Source: Gammaproteobacteria bacterium Ga0077554
Lineage (GTDB): Bacteria; Pseudomonadota; Gammaproteobacteria; Ga0077554; Ga007554
Assembly: GCA_001464585.1 (NCBI GenBank)
Contig: LNFF01000019.1
Coordinates: 44,981 to 108,980 of the forward strand
Direction: 5' to 3'
DNA length: 64,000 nt
Shown: one piece after another, positions 9,102 through 17,121 of the stretch
How positions within the stretch are numbered: position 1 is the first letter of the stretch
Layout: each line of letters opens with the position of its first letter
Made by a program: the position numbers and the translations under genes
Notes under the pieces: generated by a model
The model's database searches: none
What the model was told of the DNA's origin: nothing
Seen by the model: the letters and a program-made list of their open reading frames with translations, nothing else

Positions 9102-9150
9102 TTTATTTACCTGCGTCAATCACGCACTCAACCTTGCACACATTATAAAA

Positions 9151-9230
9151 TGTAGTGAATAACCGAAAACAAAGAAAGTCCCTCCCACCCCTTGCTTCAA
9201 CTATTCTTTGTAACGCGGTTATTCACTACA
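9151..9230. repeat. 80-bp palindromic element (MITE-like)
   Basis: Ends TGTAGTGAATAACCG (9151-9165) and its exact complement CGGTTATTCACTACA (9216-9230) enclose a pyrimidine-rich centre; ACAAAG/CTTTGT extends the pairing inward. The tip TGTAGTGA matches the tip of the element in nuoE/nuoF, so both may derive from one family. It sits between rsmI and the lipoprotein gene, where its transcript could fold as an attenuator. Confidence 0.55.
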
Positions 9231-9249
9231 AACCGGAAACGGCATAACT

Positions 9250-10095
9250 TCAACCGTCATCAACTATTTTAAGCGCCATGCTATACAAAAAATTCTTTTT
9301 TTGCCCGGTAATTTTTGCGGCCAGGGCGGTGGCTTGCTTCACCGGTAATTCATTCAGCAACACGCGCACAATTCGTTCAGCTTCAGCGTCGGTTTCAGCA
9401 TTTTCGGCACGGGTAACGCCCTGCACCAGCACCACGAATTCACCTTTTTGCTGGTGATGGTCTGCCTGCGCCCACTGACATAATCCACTCAGGGTATCAC
9501 CCTGGATGGTTTCAAAAACCTTGGTCAATTCTCGCGCCACTACGGCTCGGCGGTCAAGCCCCATAACCTGCGCCATATCCTGCAGGGAGTCGACAATGCG
9601 ATGGCCTGACTCGAAGAATACCATAGTCCGGCTGTCAATTCTAAGCTCTTCCAGCCGCTGCTGTCGAGCAGCCGTTTTGGCGGGCAAAAATCCTTCAAAA
9701 ACAAAGCGGTCTGTAGGCAGGCCCGACACCGATAATGCCGCAATCAACGCGCTGGGGCCAGGAATCGGCACAACACGCAACCCGTGGTCACGCGCGGCAC
9801 GCACCAGATGATAACCGGGGTCGCTGATCAATGGCGTGCCGGCATCGCTGATCAAGGCGATATTCTCGCCCGCTTGCAGACGCGTAATCAGATCGGCGCT
9901 GCGCTCGCGTTCATTGTGGTCATGCAAGGCGATGCAGGGCGTGATAATGCCAAAATGCCGCAACAGGGGCAGGCTGTGCCGGGTATCCTCAGCCGCAATC
10001 ACCTGAACCTGCGTTAATGTCTCTATCGCACGCGGCGTCATGTCGCCAAGATTGCCCAGAGGCGTCGCTACAATGTAAAGTATGCCTGTGGACAT
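9250..10095 (-). CDS. rsmI: 16S rRNA (cytidine(1402)-2'-O)-methyltransferase
   Basis: A 281-residue tetrapyrrole-methylase-fold enzyme that methylates the 2'-O of C1402 in 16S rRNA with S-adenosylmethionine. Visible: LYIVATPLGNLGDMTPRA at the N-terminus, AAEDTRHSLPLL, ALISDAGTPLISDPGY and PIPGPSALIAALSVSG (AdoMet site), FEGFLPAK and VFFESGHRI, all standard RsmI signatures; length is normal. It is divergent from lpoA with a 100-base gap, the arrangement known from E. coli (yraL/yraM). Confidence 0.95.
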   Translation of the reverse strand: MSTGILYIVATPLGNLGDMTPRAIETLTQVQVIAAEDTRHSLPLLRHFGIITPCIALHDHNERERSADLITRLQAGENIALISDAGTPLISDPGYHLVRAARDHGLRVVPIPGPSALIAALSVSGLPTDRFVFEGFLPAKTAARQQRLEELRIDSRTMVFFESGHRIVDSLQDMAQVMGLDRRAVVARELTKVFETIQGDTLSGLCQWAQADHHQQKGEFVVLVQGVTRAENAETDAEAERIVRVLLNELPVKQATALAAKITGQKKNFLYSMALKIVDDG

Positions 10096-10195
10096 TAAAG
10101 AAACCCCTGAATCTAAAAACGGCGATGGGACTCATCATGTTAGCGTATAATCATTACATGCAACTGCAATCAACACCAGCCCGGATATCTGATTT

Positions 10196-11515
10196 GTGAC
10201 GCGTGTTCTCGCGAGTCTTATGTTGCTATGCGCCGGATTCAGCCTGGCAGGCTGCGCCATAGCAATGGAAGAAAGTGGCATGGCGGCCGATTCTGCGCCA
10301 GTTGTGAGCGTTGGCAGCACTGCCGATGTTGCTGAACGGGTGAATAGCGGAGTGGCGCGCCTGGCAGAGGCGCCAGCACGCATCGCCTTGCTGTTGCCCG
10401 CATCTGGCCCGTTGGCAAAAGCTGCGGAGGCGGTGCGCGATGGATTTTTTGCGGCATATTTTTATCGCCTCAACAAAACCTGGCAACCGGTGATTCAGGT
10501 TTATGATTCAGGCACACGCACTGACACCATGCTAACGGCCTATCGCCAGGCCGTGGCGGACGGCGCCGGGATCGTGGTCGGCCCGCTTGATCGGGATGAC
10601 GTAAAAGCCCTGGCGCATGGCGGTGATGAGTCTATACAGAGCGTAACCGTGCCAACACTGGCGCTGAATTACGTAGACAACGCCAATGGCCTGACTGGCG
10701 CCCCCGGCCATCTATATCAGTTTGGCCTGGCTCCCGAAGACGAAGCCCGCGCCGCCGCAGAACGCGCCTGGCTCGAAGGCCGTCGTAACGCCATTGCATT
10801 TGTGCAAAAAGGTGACTGGGGAGACCGCGTGCTGCACGCCTTCAAGACTCGCTTCGAGGCATTGGGCGGCACCGTGATTGACACGCAGAGTTATGACCCG
10901 GCCAGCAGTGATTTTGCAACGCCCTTGCGCAAATTGCTGGGTGTCACCGAAACAAAAACACGCGCGCGTACCACCAAGATTGACCCCGCCATTCCCGAGC
11001 CGCCAAAACGGCGTCAGGATATGGATTTCATATTCCTCTCAGCATTTACGCAGCAGGCGCGGCAGATCCGGCCGCATTTATTATTCTATTATGCGGGTGA
11101 CGTGCCGGTGTATACCACCTCCCATGTCTACACAGGCAAACTGGACAGGAACGCCGACGCTGACCTGAATGGCCTGATGTTCAGTGATATGCCGTGGGTG
11201 CTGGATGCGGAATCTCCTCAGCCATTGCAACGCGCTATCACACGCCTGTGGCCGCAGTCTGCCGAGCAGTTCAAACGCCTCTACGCGCTGGGAGTGGACG
11301 CTTACAACCTGATTCCGCTACTGTCACGCATGAGCGCTGACCCTGGCGAACGCATGGCGGGTGAAACCGGTAATCTGCGCATGGATGAAGCGCAACGCAT
11401 CCACCGTGAACTGCGCTGGGCGCGTTTTGTAGAAGGTGAACCACTGCTGCTCGAACGTCTGGCAGAACCAGTGGCGCCACCTGAACCAGTGCCGCAAACG
11501 GTACCATCGCCATAA
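10196..11515 (+). CDS. lpoA: Penicillin-binding protein activator LpoA/LppC-type lipoprotein
   Basis: A 439-residue outer-membrane lipoprotein with signal peptide and lipobox SLAGC (Cys about residue 20). The body is a periplasmic-binding-protein fold: IALLLPASGPLAKAAEAVRDGFFAAYF, VVGPLDRDDVKAL, FIFLSAFTQQARQIRPHLLFYYAGDVPVYTTS and SDMPW. LpoA stimulates the peptidoglycan synthase PBP1a; this copy lacks the long N-terminal TPR domain of E. coli LpoA, as many gammaproteobacterial LppC proteins appear to. Starts at GTG. Followed by yraN and a BON lipoprotein, as in E. coli except that diaA is absent. Confidence 0.85.
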   Translation: MTRVLASLMLLCAGFSLAGCAIAMEESGMAADSAPVVSVGSTADVAERVNSGVARLAEAPARIALLLPASGPLAKAAEAVRDGFFAAYFYRLNKTWQPVIQVYDSGTRTDTMLTAYRQAVADGAGIVVGPLDRDDVKALAHGGDESIQSVTVPTLALNYVDNANGLTGAPGHLYQFGLAPEDEARAAAERAWLEGRRNAIAFVQKGDWGDRVLHAFKTRFEALGGTVIDTQSYDPASSDFATPLRKLLGVTETKTRARTTKIDPAIPEPPKRRQDMDFIFLSAFTQQARQIRPHLLFYYAGDVPVYTTSHVYTGKLDRNADADLNGLMFSDMPWVLDAESPQPLQRAITRLWPQSAEQFKRLYALGVDAYNLIPLLSRMSADPGERMAGETGNLRMDEAQRIHRELRWARFVEGEPLLLERLAEPVAPPEPVPQTVPSP

Positions 11516-11541
11516 CCGCTCCACCATCATCAGCAGACTCG

Positions 11542-11943
11542 ATGGGGAATTCTATTGAAACCTCTATTGGCCGGGCCGCCGAAGATCTCGCCTGCCGTTA
11601 TCTGCAAGACCAGGGGTTACATTTGCTGGAGCGCAATTACCGCTGCAAACGCGGGGAAATTGACCTGGTGATGCGTGACGCCAGCAGCGTAGTTTTTGTG
11701 GAAGTACGTTACCGGCGCAACATCCGTTTCGGCAGCGGCGCAGAAAGTGTGAACCGTTACAAGCAAGCCAAATTAATCGCCACTGCGTTACACTATTTAC
11801 AATCAAACAAAGCAGCGGCAAAATCCCCAGCACGCTTTGATGTGATTTCTATCACTTTACAGGGCATGCCCGGACATATACAGAGCGGGCCTGGACATAA
11901 TGAAATTCAGTGGATAAAAAACGCCTTCGACGCCGCTCCCTGA
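11542..11943 (+). CDS. yraN: YraN family (UPF0102) nuclease-like protein
   Basis: A 133-residue protein of the UPF0102 family, a restriction-endonuclease fold of unknown substrate. Motifs: GRAAEDLACRYLQDQGLHLLERNYR, then RGEIDLVMRD and VVFVEVRYR, the E-x(n)-D-x(n)-ExR pattern of PD-(D/E)XK nucleases, and FDVISI. It begins 26 bases after lpoA. Confidence 0.92.
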   Translation: MGNSIETSIGRAAEDLACRYLQDQGLHLLERNYRCKRGEIDLVMRDASSVVFVEVRYRRNIRFGSGAESVNRYKQAKLIATALHYLQSNKAAAKSPARFDVISITLQGMPGHIQSGPGHNEIQWIKNAFDAAP

Positions 11944-11978
11944 AAGTGGCAAACCTAACCCAATACTGTTCGGTTTAG

Positions 11979-12050
11979 CCGTTCGTGGTGAGCCTGTCGA
12001 ACCACCCGCCTCTCATCCTGAGCCCTTCGACGGGCTCAGGGCGAACGGGG
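11979..12050. repeat. Intergenic palindromic repeat (CCGTTCG...CGAACGG type)
   Basis: The ends CCGTTCG / CGAACGG enclose GAGCCTGTCGAA and an inner perfect hairpin CCTGAGCCC-TTCGAC-GGGCTCAGG-like at about 12017-12040. Repeats with this wording are widespread in proteobacterial intergenic regions. Here it lies between yraN and the BON lipoprotein gene. Confidence 0.7.
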
Positions 12051-12099
12051 GATGTATAAGCAAAAGTATTACAACCTAACTATTAAGGAGTATTAAAAC

Positions 12100-12681
12100 G
12101 TGGACAAGAAAATTTCATTATTACTTATCAGCGGATGTATAACGGTTGCTTTGTTACAAGGCTGCGCTGGCGTACTGGTCGCAGGTGGCGCAGCCGGTGC
12201 GTCCATGGCGGGAGATCGCCGCACCGCGGGCACTTTCGTAGAAGATCAGTCCATTGAAATCAAAGCTATCAATTCAATATTTGGCGACAAGGAACTGGCC
12301 GACAAAGCGCGCATTAATGCCACTGCGTATAATGGCCTCCTATTGCTTACCGGGCAAACCCCCACAGAAGAATTACGCGACCGCGCCGTGAACCGGGTTA
12401 CCGACATCGCAAAAGTCCGTCGCGTACATAATGAAATCACCATCGGCGAACCCATTGCATTTCAGATTACTACCAAAGACAGTTGGATTACTACGCGCGT
12501 TAAAAGCACCTTGCTCGGCACAAAAAATATCGCTGCCAATCACATCAAAGTCGTCACAGACAGCGGCGTGGTGTATTTGATGGGGTTGGTAACACACGCC
12601 GAAGCCGGCACCGCCAGCGATATTGCGAGCAATATTGAAGGTGTACAGCGTGTCATTAAAATCTTTGAGTATATTGATTAA
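12100..12681 (+). CDS. BON-domain lipoprotein (DolP/YraP-like)
   Basis: A 193-residue outer-membrane lipoprotein: signal peptide, lipobox LQGC (Cys about 22), then two BON domains (about residues 48-115 and 125-192), each with the pattern of beta strands and a Gly-centred motif (YNGLLLLTGQTPTEE; DSGVVYLMGLVTHAE). E. coli DolP binds anionic phospholipids and guards outer-membrane integrity. Start is GTG with AAGGAG eight bases ahead. Same gene order as E. coli yraN-diaA-yraP, without diaA. Confidence 0.88.
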   Translation: MDKKISLLLISGCITVALLQGCAGVLVAGGAAGASMAGDRRTAGTFVEDQSIEIKAINSIFGDKELADKARINATAYNGLLLLTGQTPTEELRDRAVNRVTDIAKVRRVHNEITIGEPIAFQITTKDSWITTRVKSTLLGTKNIAANHIKVVTDSGVVYLMGLVTHAEAGTASDIASNIEGVQRVIKIFEYID

Positions 12682-12685
12682 AATT

Positions 12686-14077
12686 ATGATACCGCCCACC
12701 TTCCAACACCAGCTTGGCGCCATCGTTGGATCAGAGGGTGTGCTGAGCGAGATCGCAGATTGCTGGCCTTACGGTTATGATAATAGCCGCCGTCATGCGC
12801 CACCCGAGTTAGTGGCATTCGCCACCACACATACCCAGGTGCGTGACATTGTGCTGCTATGCAATGAGTATAATGTCGCGCTGGTGGCACGCGGTCGTGG
12901 CACCGGCACCACCGGAGCAACGGTGCCGCTGCACGGCGGCGTGGTCTTGTCATTGGAACGCATGAACCGCATCATTAGCGTTGACCCTGACAATCGCGTG
13001 ATCGTCGTCGAGCCTGGCGTCACTAATCAGGAAGTGCAGGATGCCGCAGGAAAGCATGGCTTTTTCTGGCCACCCGACCCCACCAGCGCCGCCTATTGCA
13101 CCGTGGGTGGAAACCTTGCCTATAATTCTGCGGGGCCACGCGCCGTAAAATACGGTACGCCGCGTGAAAACACCCTGGGGTTACGCGCCGTCACAGGCGC
13201 AGGCGACGAAGTGCGTCTGGGCGTCTACACCACCAAAGGCGTGGTGGGTTATGACTTGACCCGTCTGGTGATTGGCTCGGAAGGCACTCTTGCCATCATT
13301 ACCGAAGCCACCCTCAAACTGACGCCTTTACCCGAAGCCAAACGTACTTTACGCGCCATTTATAGCACCATGCGTGCGGCTGCCAGCGCGGTTTCACGCA
13401 TCATGGCGCAACCGATGACGCCCTGCGCCCTGGAGTTCATTGATGGCCGCGCCATAGAAATGATCCGCAACTATTCCAAGGCTGATTTACCCATTGGCGC
13501 GGGCGCATTGTTAATGATTGAGGTAGACGGCGCCCAGGTCGCGATGGATGAAGCGGTAGCCGCCATCACGCGTGCTGCGCAAGGTGATGGTCTGTTGGAC
13601 ATTCAAGTTGCACGTACCCCGCAAGAGGTTAATGACATGTGGGCTACCCGCAAAGCGTTATCCCCGGCATTACGCACCATTGCGCCGAAAAAAATTAACG
13701 AAGATATTGTGGTTCCAGTATCAAGAATGCCGGAATTGATTGATGGGCTGGAGCTGTTGTCGCAAGAGTTTGATATTACCATCGTCAACTTTGGACATGC
13801 GGGCAATGGCAATATTCACGTTAATTTGCTGGTAGACCCGGAAAATGCGCCGCAAATGCACCGTGCCGAACAATGCCTGGACAGAATGTTCAGCCTGGTA
13901 TTGCAGTTAAATGGCACGTTATCAGGCGAGCATGGCGTGGGTATTGAGAAGCGCGACTTCATTGACCGGGAAATTGACCCCACCACCCTGAAACTCATGC
14001 GGCAAATTAAAGCGCAGTTTGATCCGAAGGGGATATTGAATCCAGACAAGATGTTTCCGCCACACAGGGATGTGTAA
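12686..14077 (+). CDS. FAD-linked oxidase, GlcD / D-lactate dehydrogenase family
   Basis: A 463-residue flavoprotein oxidising a 2-hydroxy acid (glycolate, D-lactate or D-2-hydroxyglutarate). N-terminal PCMH-type FAD domain: ARGRGTGTTGATVP, VVLSLERMNRIISVD, VEPGVTNQEVQ, GGNLAYNSAGPRAVKYG, GYDLTRLVIGSEGTL. C-terminal substrate-cap domain: NFGHAGNGNIHVN, LSGEHGVGIEKR, KGILNPDKMFP. It starts 4 bases after the BON gene stop. The stop codon and last codons (PPHRDV) lie in a palindromic repeat. Without GlcE/GlcF or an Fe-S domain it is probably a stand-alone D-2-hydroxyacid dehydrogenase; substrate unknown. Confidence 0.88.
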   Translation: MIPPTFQHQLGAIVGSEGVLSEIADCWPYGYDNSRRHAPPELVAFATTHTQVRDIVLLCNEYNVALVARGRGTGTTGATVPLHGGVVLSLERMNRIISVDPDNRVIVVEPGVTNQEVQDAAGKHGFFWPPDPTSAAYCTVGGNLAYNSAGPRAVKYGTPRENTLGLRAVTGAGDEVRLGVYTTKGVVGYDLTRLVIGSEGTLAIITEATLKLTPLPEAKRTLRAIYSTMRAAASAVSRIMAQPMTPCALEFIDGRAIEMIRNYSKADLPIGAGALLMIEVDGAQVAMDEAVAAITRAAQGDGLLDIQVARTPQEVNDMWATRKALSPALRTIAPKKINEDIVVPVSRMPELIDGLELLSQEFDITIVNFGHAGNGNIHVNLLVDPENAPQMHRAEQCLDRMFSLVLQLNGTLSGEHGVGIEKRDFIDREIDPTTLKLMRQIKAQFDPKGILNPDKMFPPHRDV

Positions 14078-14176
14078 GTGTCGTGGGAGGCAGGAGCCGT
14101 GAACGACCGCTGCACAGGGAAGAGCGATAGCGAAGGGTTCTGTAAGTGTCGCCAGAGGCAGGAAGCCGGAAGCGAC
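14058..14176. repeat. Palindromic repeat units overlapping the FAD oxidase stop
   Basis: Begins CCGCCACACAGGGATGTG, identical to 17132-17149 in proC, and continues AAGTGTCG-GGGAG in both. Two hairpin units follow with the frame GTCGY-N4-GGCA-gga-(T)GCC-N4-GCGAC (14079-14114 and 14146-14176). The stop of the FAD oxidase (14075-14077) is inside the repeat. Confidence 0.75.
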
Positions 14177-14212
14177 CGCTGGTCTAAAGACTCCATAAAC
14201 CTGAAAAATCCA

Positions 14213-16162
14213 TTACGCCGCCGCGACCGGGGTGCGCAATGCCTTGTCGATGGCATTCAGATCTTTAAGCTGCACTTCCAGCGCCGCCTTATGCCCTTCT
14301 ATTTCTTTAAGCTTGGTTTCCAGGCTGTCTTTTGAATCATTAATTTTATTCAACGTTTCCAGTTGCTGCTCTAACTGCTGTTTGCTTTCATTAACCTGTT
14401 TGATCAGTGGTTGCATGATTTCTTTCAGCCAGTTATCGACATCCTGATTAGCCTTGGAAACTATCACACGCGCATGGCTGCCCAGCGAGATAAAAAATTT
14501 CTTAACGACAAAGCTTTGCTCTGTCATGGTCGTGACGGGGCTGTTACGGAACTTCTCGGCTTCTTCATAAAGTTTGTAAAATTCATCGGTGTATTTCTTT
14601 ACCGAAAACATCTTGGGTGTCGTGCCAAGTGGCGCGCCATCTTCCTGAAATTTTGCATAGATGGCCTGCACTACCGCATAGGTTTGATCCGCCTGCCTGG
14701 CTACGACCTGCATGGTGTCGCGCATGTTATCAAAAAACACTTGCATGCCTTTTTTCAAGCCACCGGTACTCCAGCTACCTTCCATATCTTTACGTGATGC
14801 CGCAATCATTTTGTCGAAAGCGGTCAGGTTCAGCGCATCCATAATAACCTTGGCCTGCTGTGCCAAAACACGGCGGCTGGATTGGAAATGCTCGGTTTTT
14901 TTATTAAATGCAGCCTGTTTTTCGCGGGTTTTACGCACTAAATGTTGCAGCACGTCGGCGTTGGTGCTATCCAGGCCGCGCAGTTCATCAAGCTGTTTCT
15001 GCACGCCGTGAATCCGCACTTGCAGTGTATCGCGTGTGTCTTCAATAATAGCGCCAGCTTTCTCCAGGACATTGTTATTTATAATCGTCTGTTTCGCGGG
15101 CACAACATTATCTGACAAAAACCGTTCCAGCGTGGGTAGACGGCTGCGCTCCAGCAATTCAGGGTCTTGACGGATTTTGGCCAACAAACCTTTTTGTGCC
15201 GAAACAGGAAATACGCTGGTAGGCTCTATGCCCAGCATGCGGGCCGTTTCTTTGCACTGCGACTCAATGGTGGCGTCAATTTGTCCCTGGTTTTTGATTT
15301 CATCCCACAGGGTATCAATTTTGTTGAGGGTAGCCACCAAGCCTATGCCCGACTCGCCACGGCAACTTCTAATATGATTTTGCCACATATCCAGGTCACT
15401 GCGCGTGACGCCGGTATCGGCTGCCAGCACAAATAAAACCGCCTGGGCATTGGGTAACATGTTCAAAGTCAGTTCGGGCTCACTGCCCAGCGCATTCAGG
15501 CCCGGGGTATCAAGAATCACTAACCCCTGTTTCAATAAGGGGTGTGGAAAACTGATCATGGCATGACGCCATTGGGGGATTTCTACAGTATCTGGGGTCG
15601 GCTGTTTTTGCCCACCCTTTCCACCGGAGCCACCTGGCTCATCAACATATAATGCCAGGCGTTTTGCTTCGGCCACCGCTACCTGCTTGACCTTCACCAC
15701 TTGCTGCATGGCTTCGGCCATCTGGTCGGGTGAATTTATATCAAGCGAAAAAGTTGTCCAGCGTGATGGGTCACGCTTAAGATCGGCAATGCTGCTGTCT
15801 TCCAGACGGGTTTCAATGGGCAGCAAGCGGATATACGCCGTATCTTCCTGTTCATCGTAAAACAATTCTGTGGGGCACATGGTGGTTCTGCCCGCATCCG
15901 AGGGCAGCAAGCGGCGTTTGTAATCAGCGAAGAAAATAGAGTTGATCAACTCGGTTTTACCACGCGAAAATTCCGCCACAAACGCGATGGTCAAGCGATC
16001 AACACGCAATGTTTCAACAGCATCATAGAGGCGCAGGGTAATTTCCGAGCTACCTAATTGCTGTTTATCCAGCCATTCCTGGAGACGCCGTATGGTCTGG
16101 GCAATGTCGACCTTCCATTGATCGAAGGCACGCATTTGTTGTTTGAAACGATCTTCTTCCAT
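14213..16162 (-). CDS. Dynamin-like GTPase family protein
   Basis: A 649-residue large GTPase. G1 P-loop FVAEFSRGKTELINSIF (about residues 60-76), G2 Thr in RTTMCPTE, G3 DTPGLNALG (about 220), G4 NKID (about 284). The C-terminal 300 residues are helical with coiled coils (the last 60 residues are heptad-like, QLEQQLETLNKINDSKDSLE). Bacterial dynamin-like proteins remodel membranes or protect them under stress. No transmembrane helix is apparent. The ATG at 16162 with SD AGGGG is chosen over one 66 bases upstream, whose added residues lack any feature. A Gly/Lys/Pro-rich loop (GGSGGKGGQKQP) is inserted before G3. Confidence 0.8.
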   Translation of the reverse strand: MEEDRFKQQMRAFDQWKVDIAQTIRRLQEWLDKQQLGSSEITLRLYDAVETLRVDRLTIAFVAEFSRGKTELINSIFFADYKRRLLPSDAGRTTMCPTELFYDEQEDTAYIRLLPIETRLEDSSIADLKRDPSRWTTFSLDINSPDQMAEAMQQVVKVKQVAVAEAKRLALYVDEPGGSGGKGGQKQPTPDTVEIPQWRHAMISFPHPLLKQGLVILDTPGLNALGSEPELTLNMLPNAQAVLFVLAADTGVTRSDLDMWQNHIRSCRGESGIGLVATLNKIDTLWDEIKNQGQIDATIESQCKETARMLGIEPTSVFPVSAQKGLLAKIRQDPELLERSRLPTLERFLSDNVVPAKQTIINNNVLEKAGAIIEDTRDTLQVRIHGVQKQLDELRGLDSTNADVLQHLVRKTREKQAAFNKKTEHFQSSRRVLAQQAKVIMDALNLTAFDKMIAASRKDMEGSWSTGGLKKGMQVFFDNMRDTMQVVARQADQTYAVVQAIYAKFQEDGAPLGTTPKMFSVKKYTDEFYKLYEEAEKFRNSPVTTMTEQSFVVKKFFISLGSHARVIVSKANQDVDNWLKEIMQPLIKQVNESKQQLEQQLETLNKINDSKDSLETKLKEIEGHKAALEVQLKDLNAIDKALRTPVAAA

Positions 16163-16228
16163 GCCCCTACTCACTGCCTGTGAACATTGTGGTTCCCATT
16201 GTGCGCTAAACTTGCTTCGCAGCCCCAA

Positions 16229-16542
16229 TCGGGTTATCGGTCGTTTTCCTCAAGGCTTTAGCTTAGGGCCTGTTCGAAAATCACTTGGACATTTGACTCG
16301 CCGGTCTTGGGCGCGCTGCGTTGTTGCAAACCGCTTGTGTGGCTTGCCACACGGCGCACTTCGCGCCTAGCATCGCATCCCAATCCAGCGGCCAAATGTC
16401 CAAGTGATTTCCTCACAGGCCCTAAACACTCGATTCAGCCTGCCGTGGCTCAATACATAGCGGCACGCTGCCCAAATACTGAATGTATGAAATACTTTCC
16501 TGCCGTTCGTGCTGAGCGCGTGTTCATGTTGATGGGAGGCGC
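16229..16542. other. Intergenic region mostly filled by a MITE-like element
   Basis: The 314 bases between yggT (3' end) and the GTPase gene hold the 164-bp palindromic element at 16263-16426 and no gene. Short remnants of the CCGTTCG repeat type appear at about 16500. Confidence 0.6.
16263..16426. mobile_element. MITE-like element with about 34-bp terminal inverted repeats
   Basis: Left end TTAGGGCCTGT..GAAAATCACTTGG and ACATTTG (16263-16295) is mirrored by the right end at 16393-16426, with mismatches limited to a short block after the CTGT. The interior holds a second palindrome (GTGTGGCTTGCCACAC, about 16338-16353) and GCGCACTTCGCGCC. No reading frame of a transposase fits, so it would be a non-autonomous element. 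Confidence 0.7.
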
Positions 16543-17121
16543 TTATCCCAATCCTCGCCCTATATCTGTCAAGGGTGCCACTACCAGAATTTTCATCAGG
16601 TGAAAAATAAGTAATAATGCTATTGGTGTAAGATCAAACCCGGAGATGGTGGGAATAATGCGGCGCAAAGGTGCCAGCAGGGGTTCATTTAACGCATGCA
16701 GCGGCCCATTAAGCGGGTTTGGGGTGCGCGGCCCAACCCAGCTTAGAATGACCTGCAATATAATGGTGATGGTATAGATGCTGATCATCAATTCAACAAA
16801 ATCCGCCAGCGCCAACATCAACAATCCCGCTACTGAAGGGGACTGGGCCGCAATCATATGAATGAGCCAGACCTTGGTCACTTGCAGGATAAGTACTACA
16901 ATTACCGAGGCGGTATCAATTCCGCCTACGCCTGGTACGATACGCCGTAAAGGAATAATCACCGGGTTGGTGACTTTGACTAAAAACTGGCTCACTGGAT
17001 TGCGAAAATCTGCGCGCGCCCATTGTAATAATAGACGTAATACTACTGCGCCAATAAACAGGTCAAATAATGTTTTTATCACAAAAACCCCGGAGGCCGA
17101 CAGATAGGGATTATCGATCAT
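16543..17121 (-). CDS. yggT: YggT family membrane protein
   Basis: A 192-residue integral membrane protein made of two YGGT repeats: each has two transmembrane helices and a loop with the motif NP....L..L..P...P.RR..P (FRNPVSQFLVKVTNPVIIPLRRIVP-type at residues 41-65; PNPLNGPLHALNEPLLAPLRRIIP-type at 131-156). Role unknown; it is implicated in osmotic adaptation and cell shape in other bacteria. Its ATG overlaps the proC stop by one base (TAATG), which suggests translational coupling. Confidence 0.92.
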   Translation of the reverse strand: MIDNPYLSASGVFVIKTLFDLFIGAVVLRLLLQWARADFRNPVSQFLVKVTNPVIIPLRRIVPGVGGIDTASVIVVLILQVTKVWLIHMIAAQSPSVAGLLMLALADFVELMISIYTITIILQVILSWVGPRTPNPLNGPLHALNEPLLAPLRRIIPTISGFDLTPIALLLIFHLMKILVVAPLTDIGRGLG

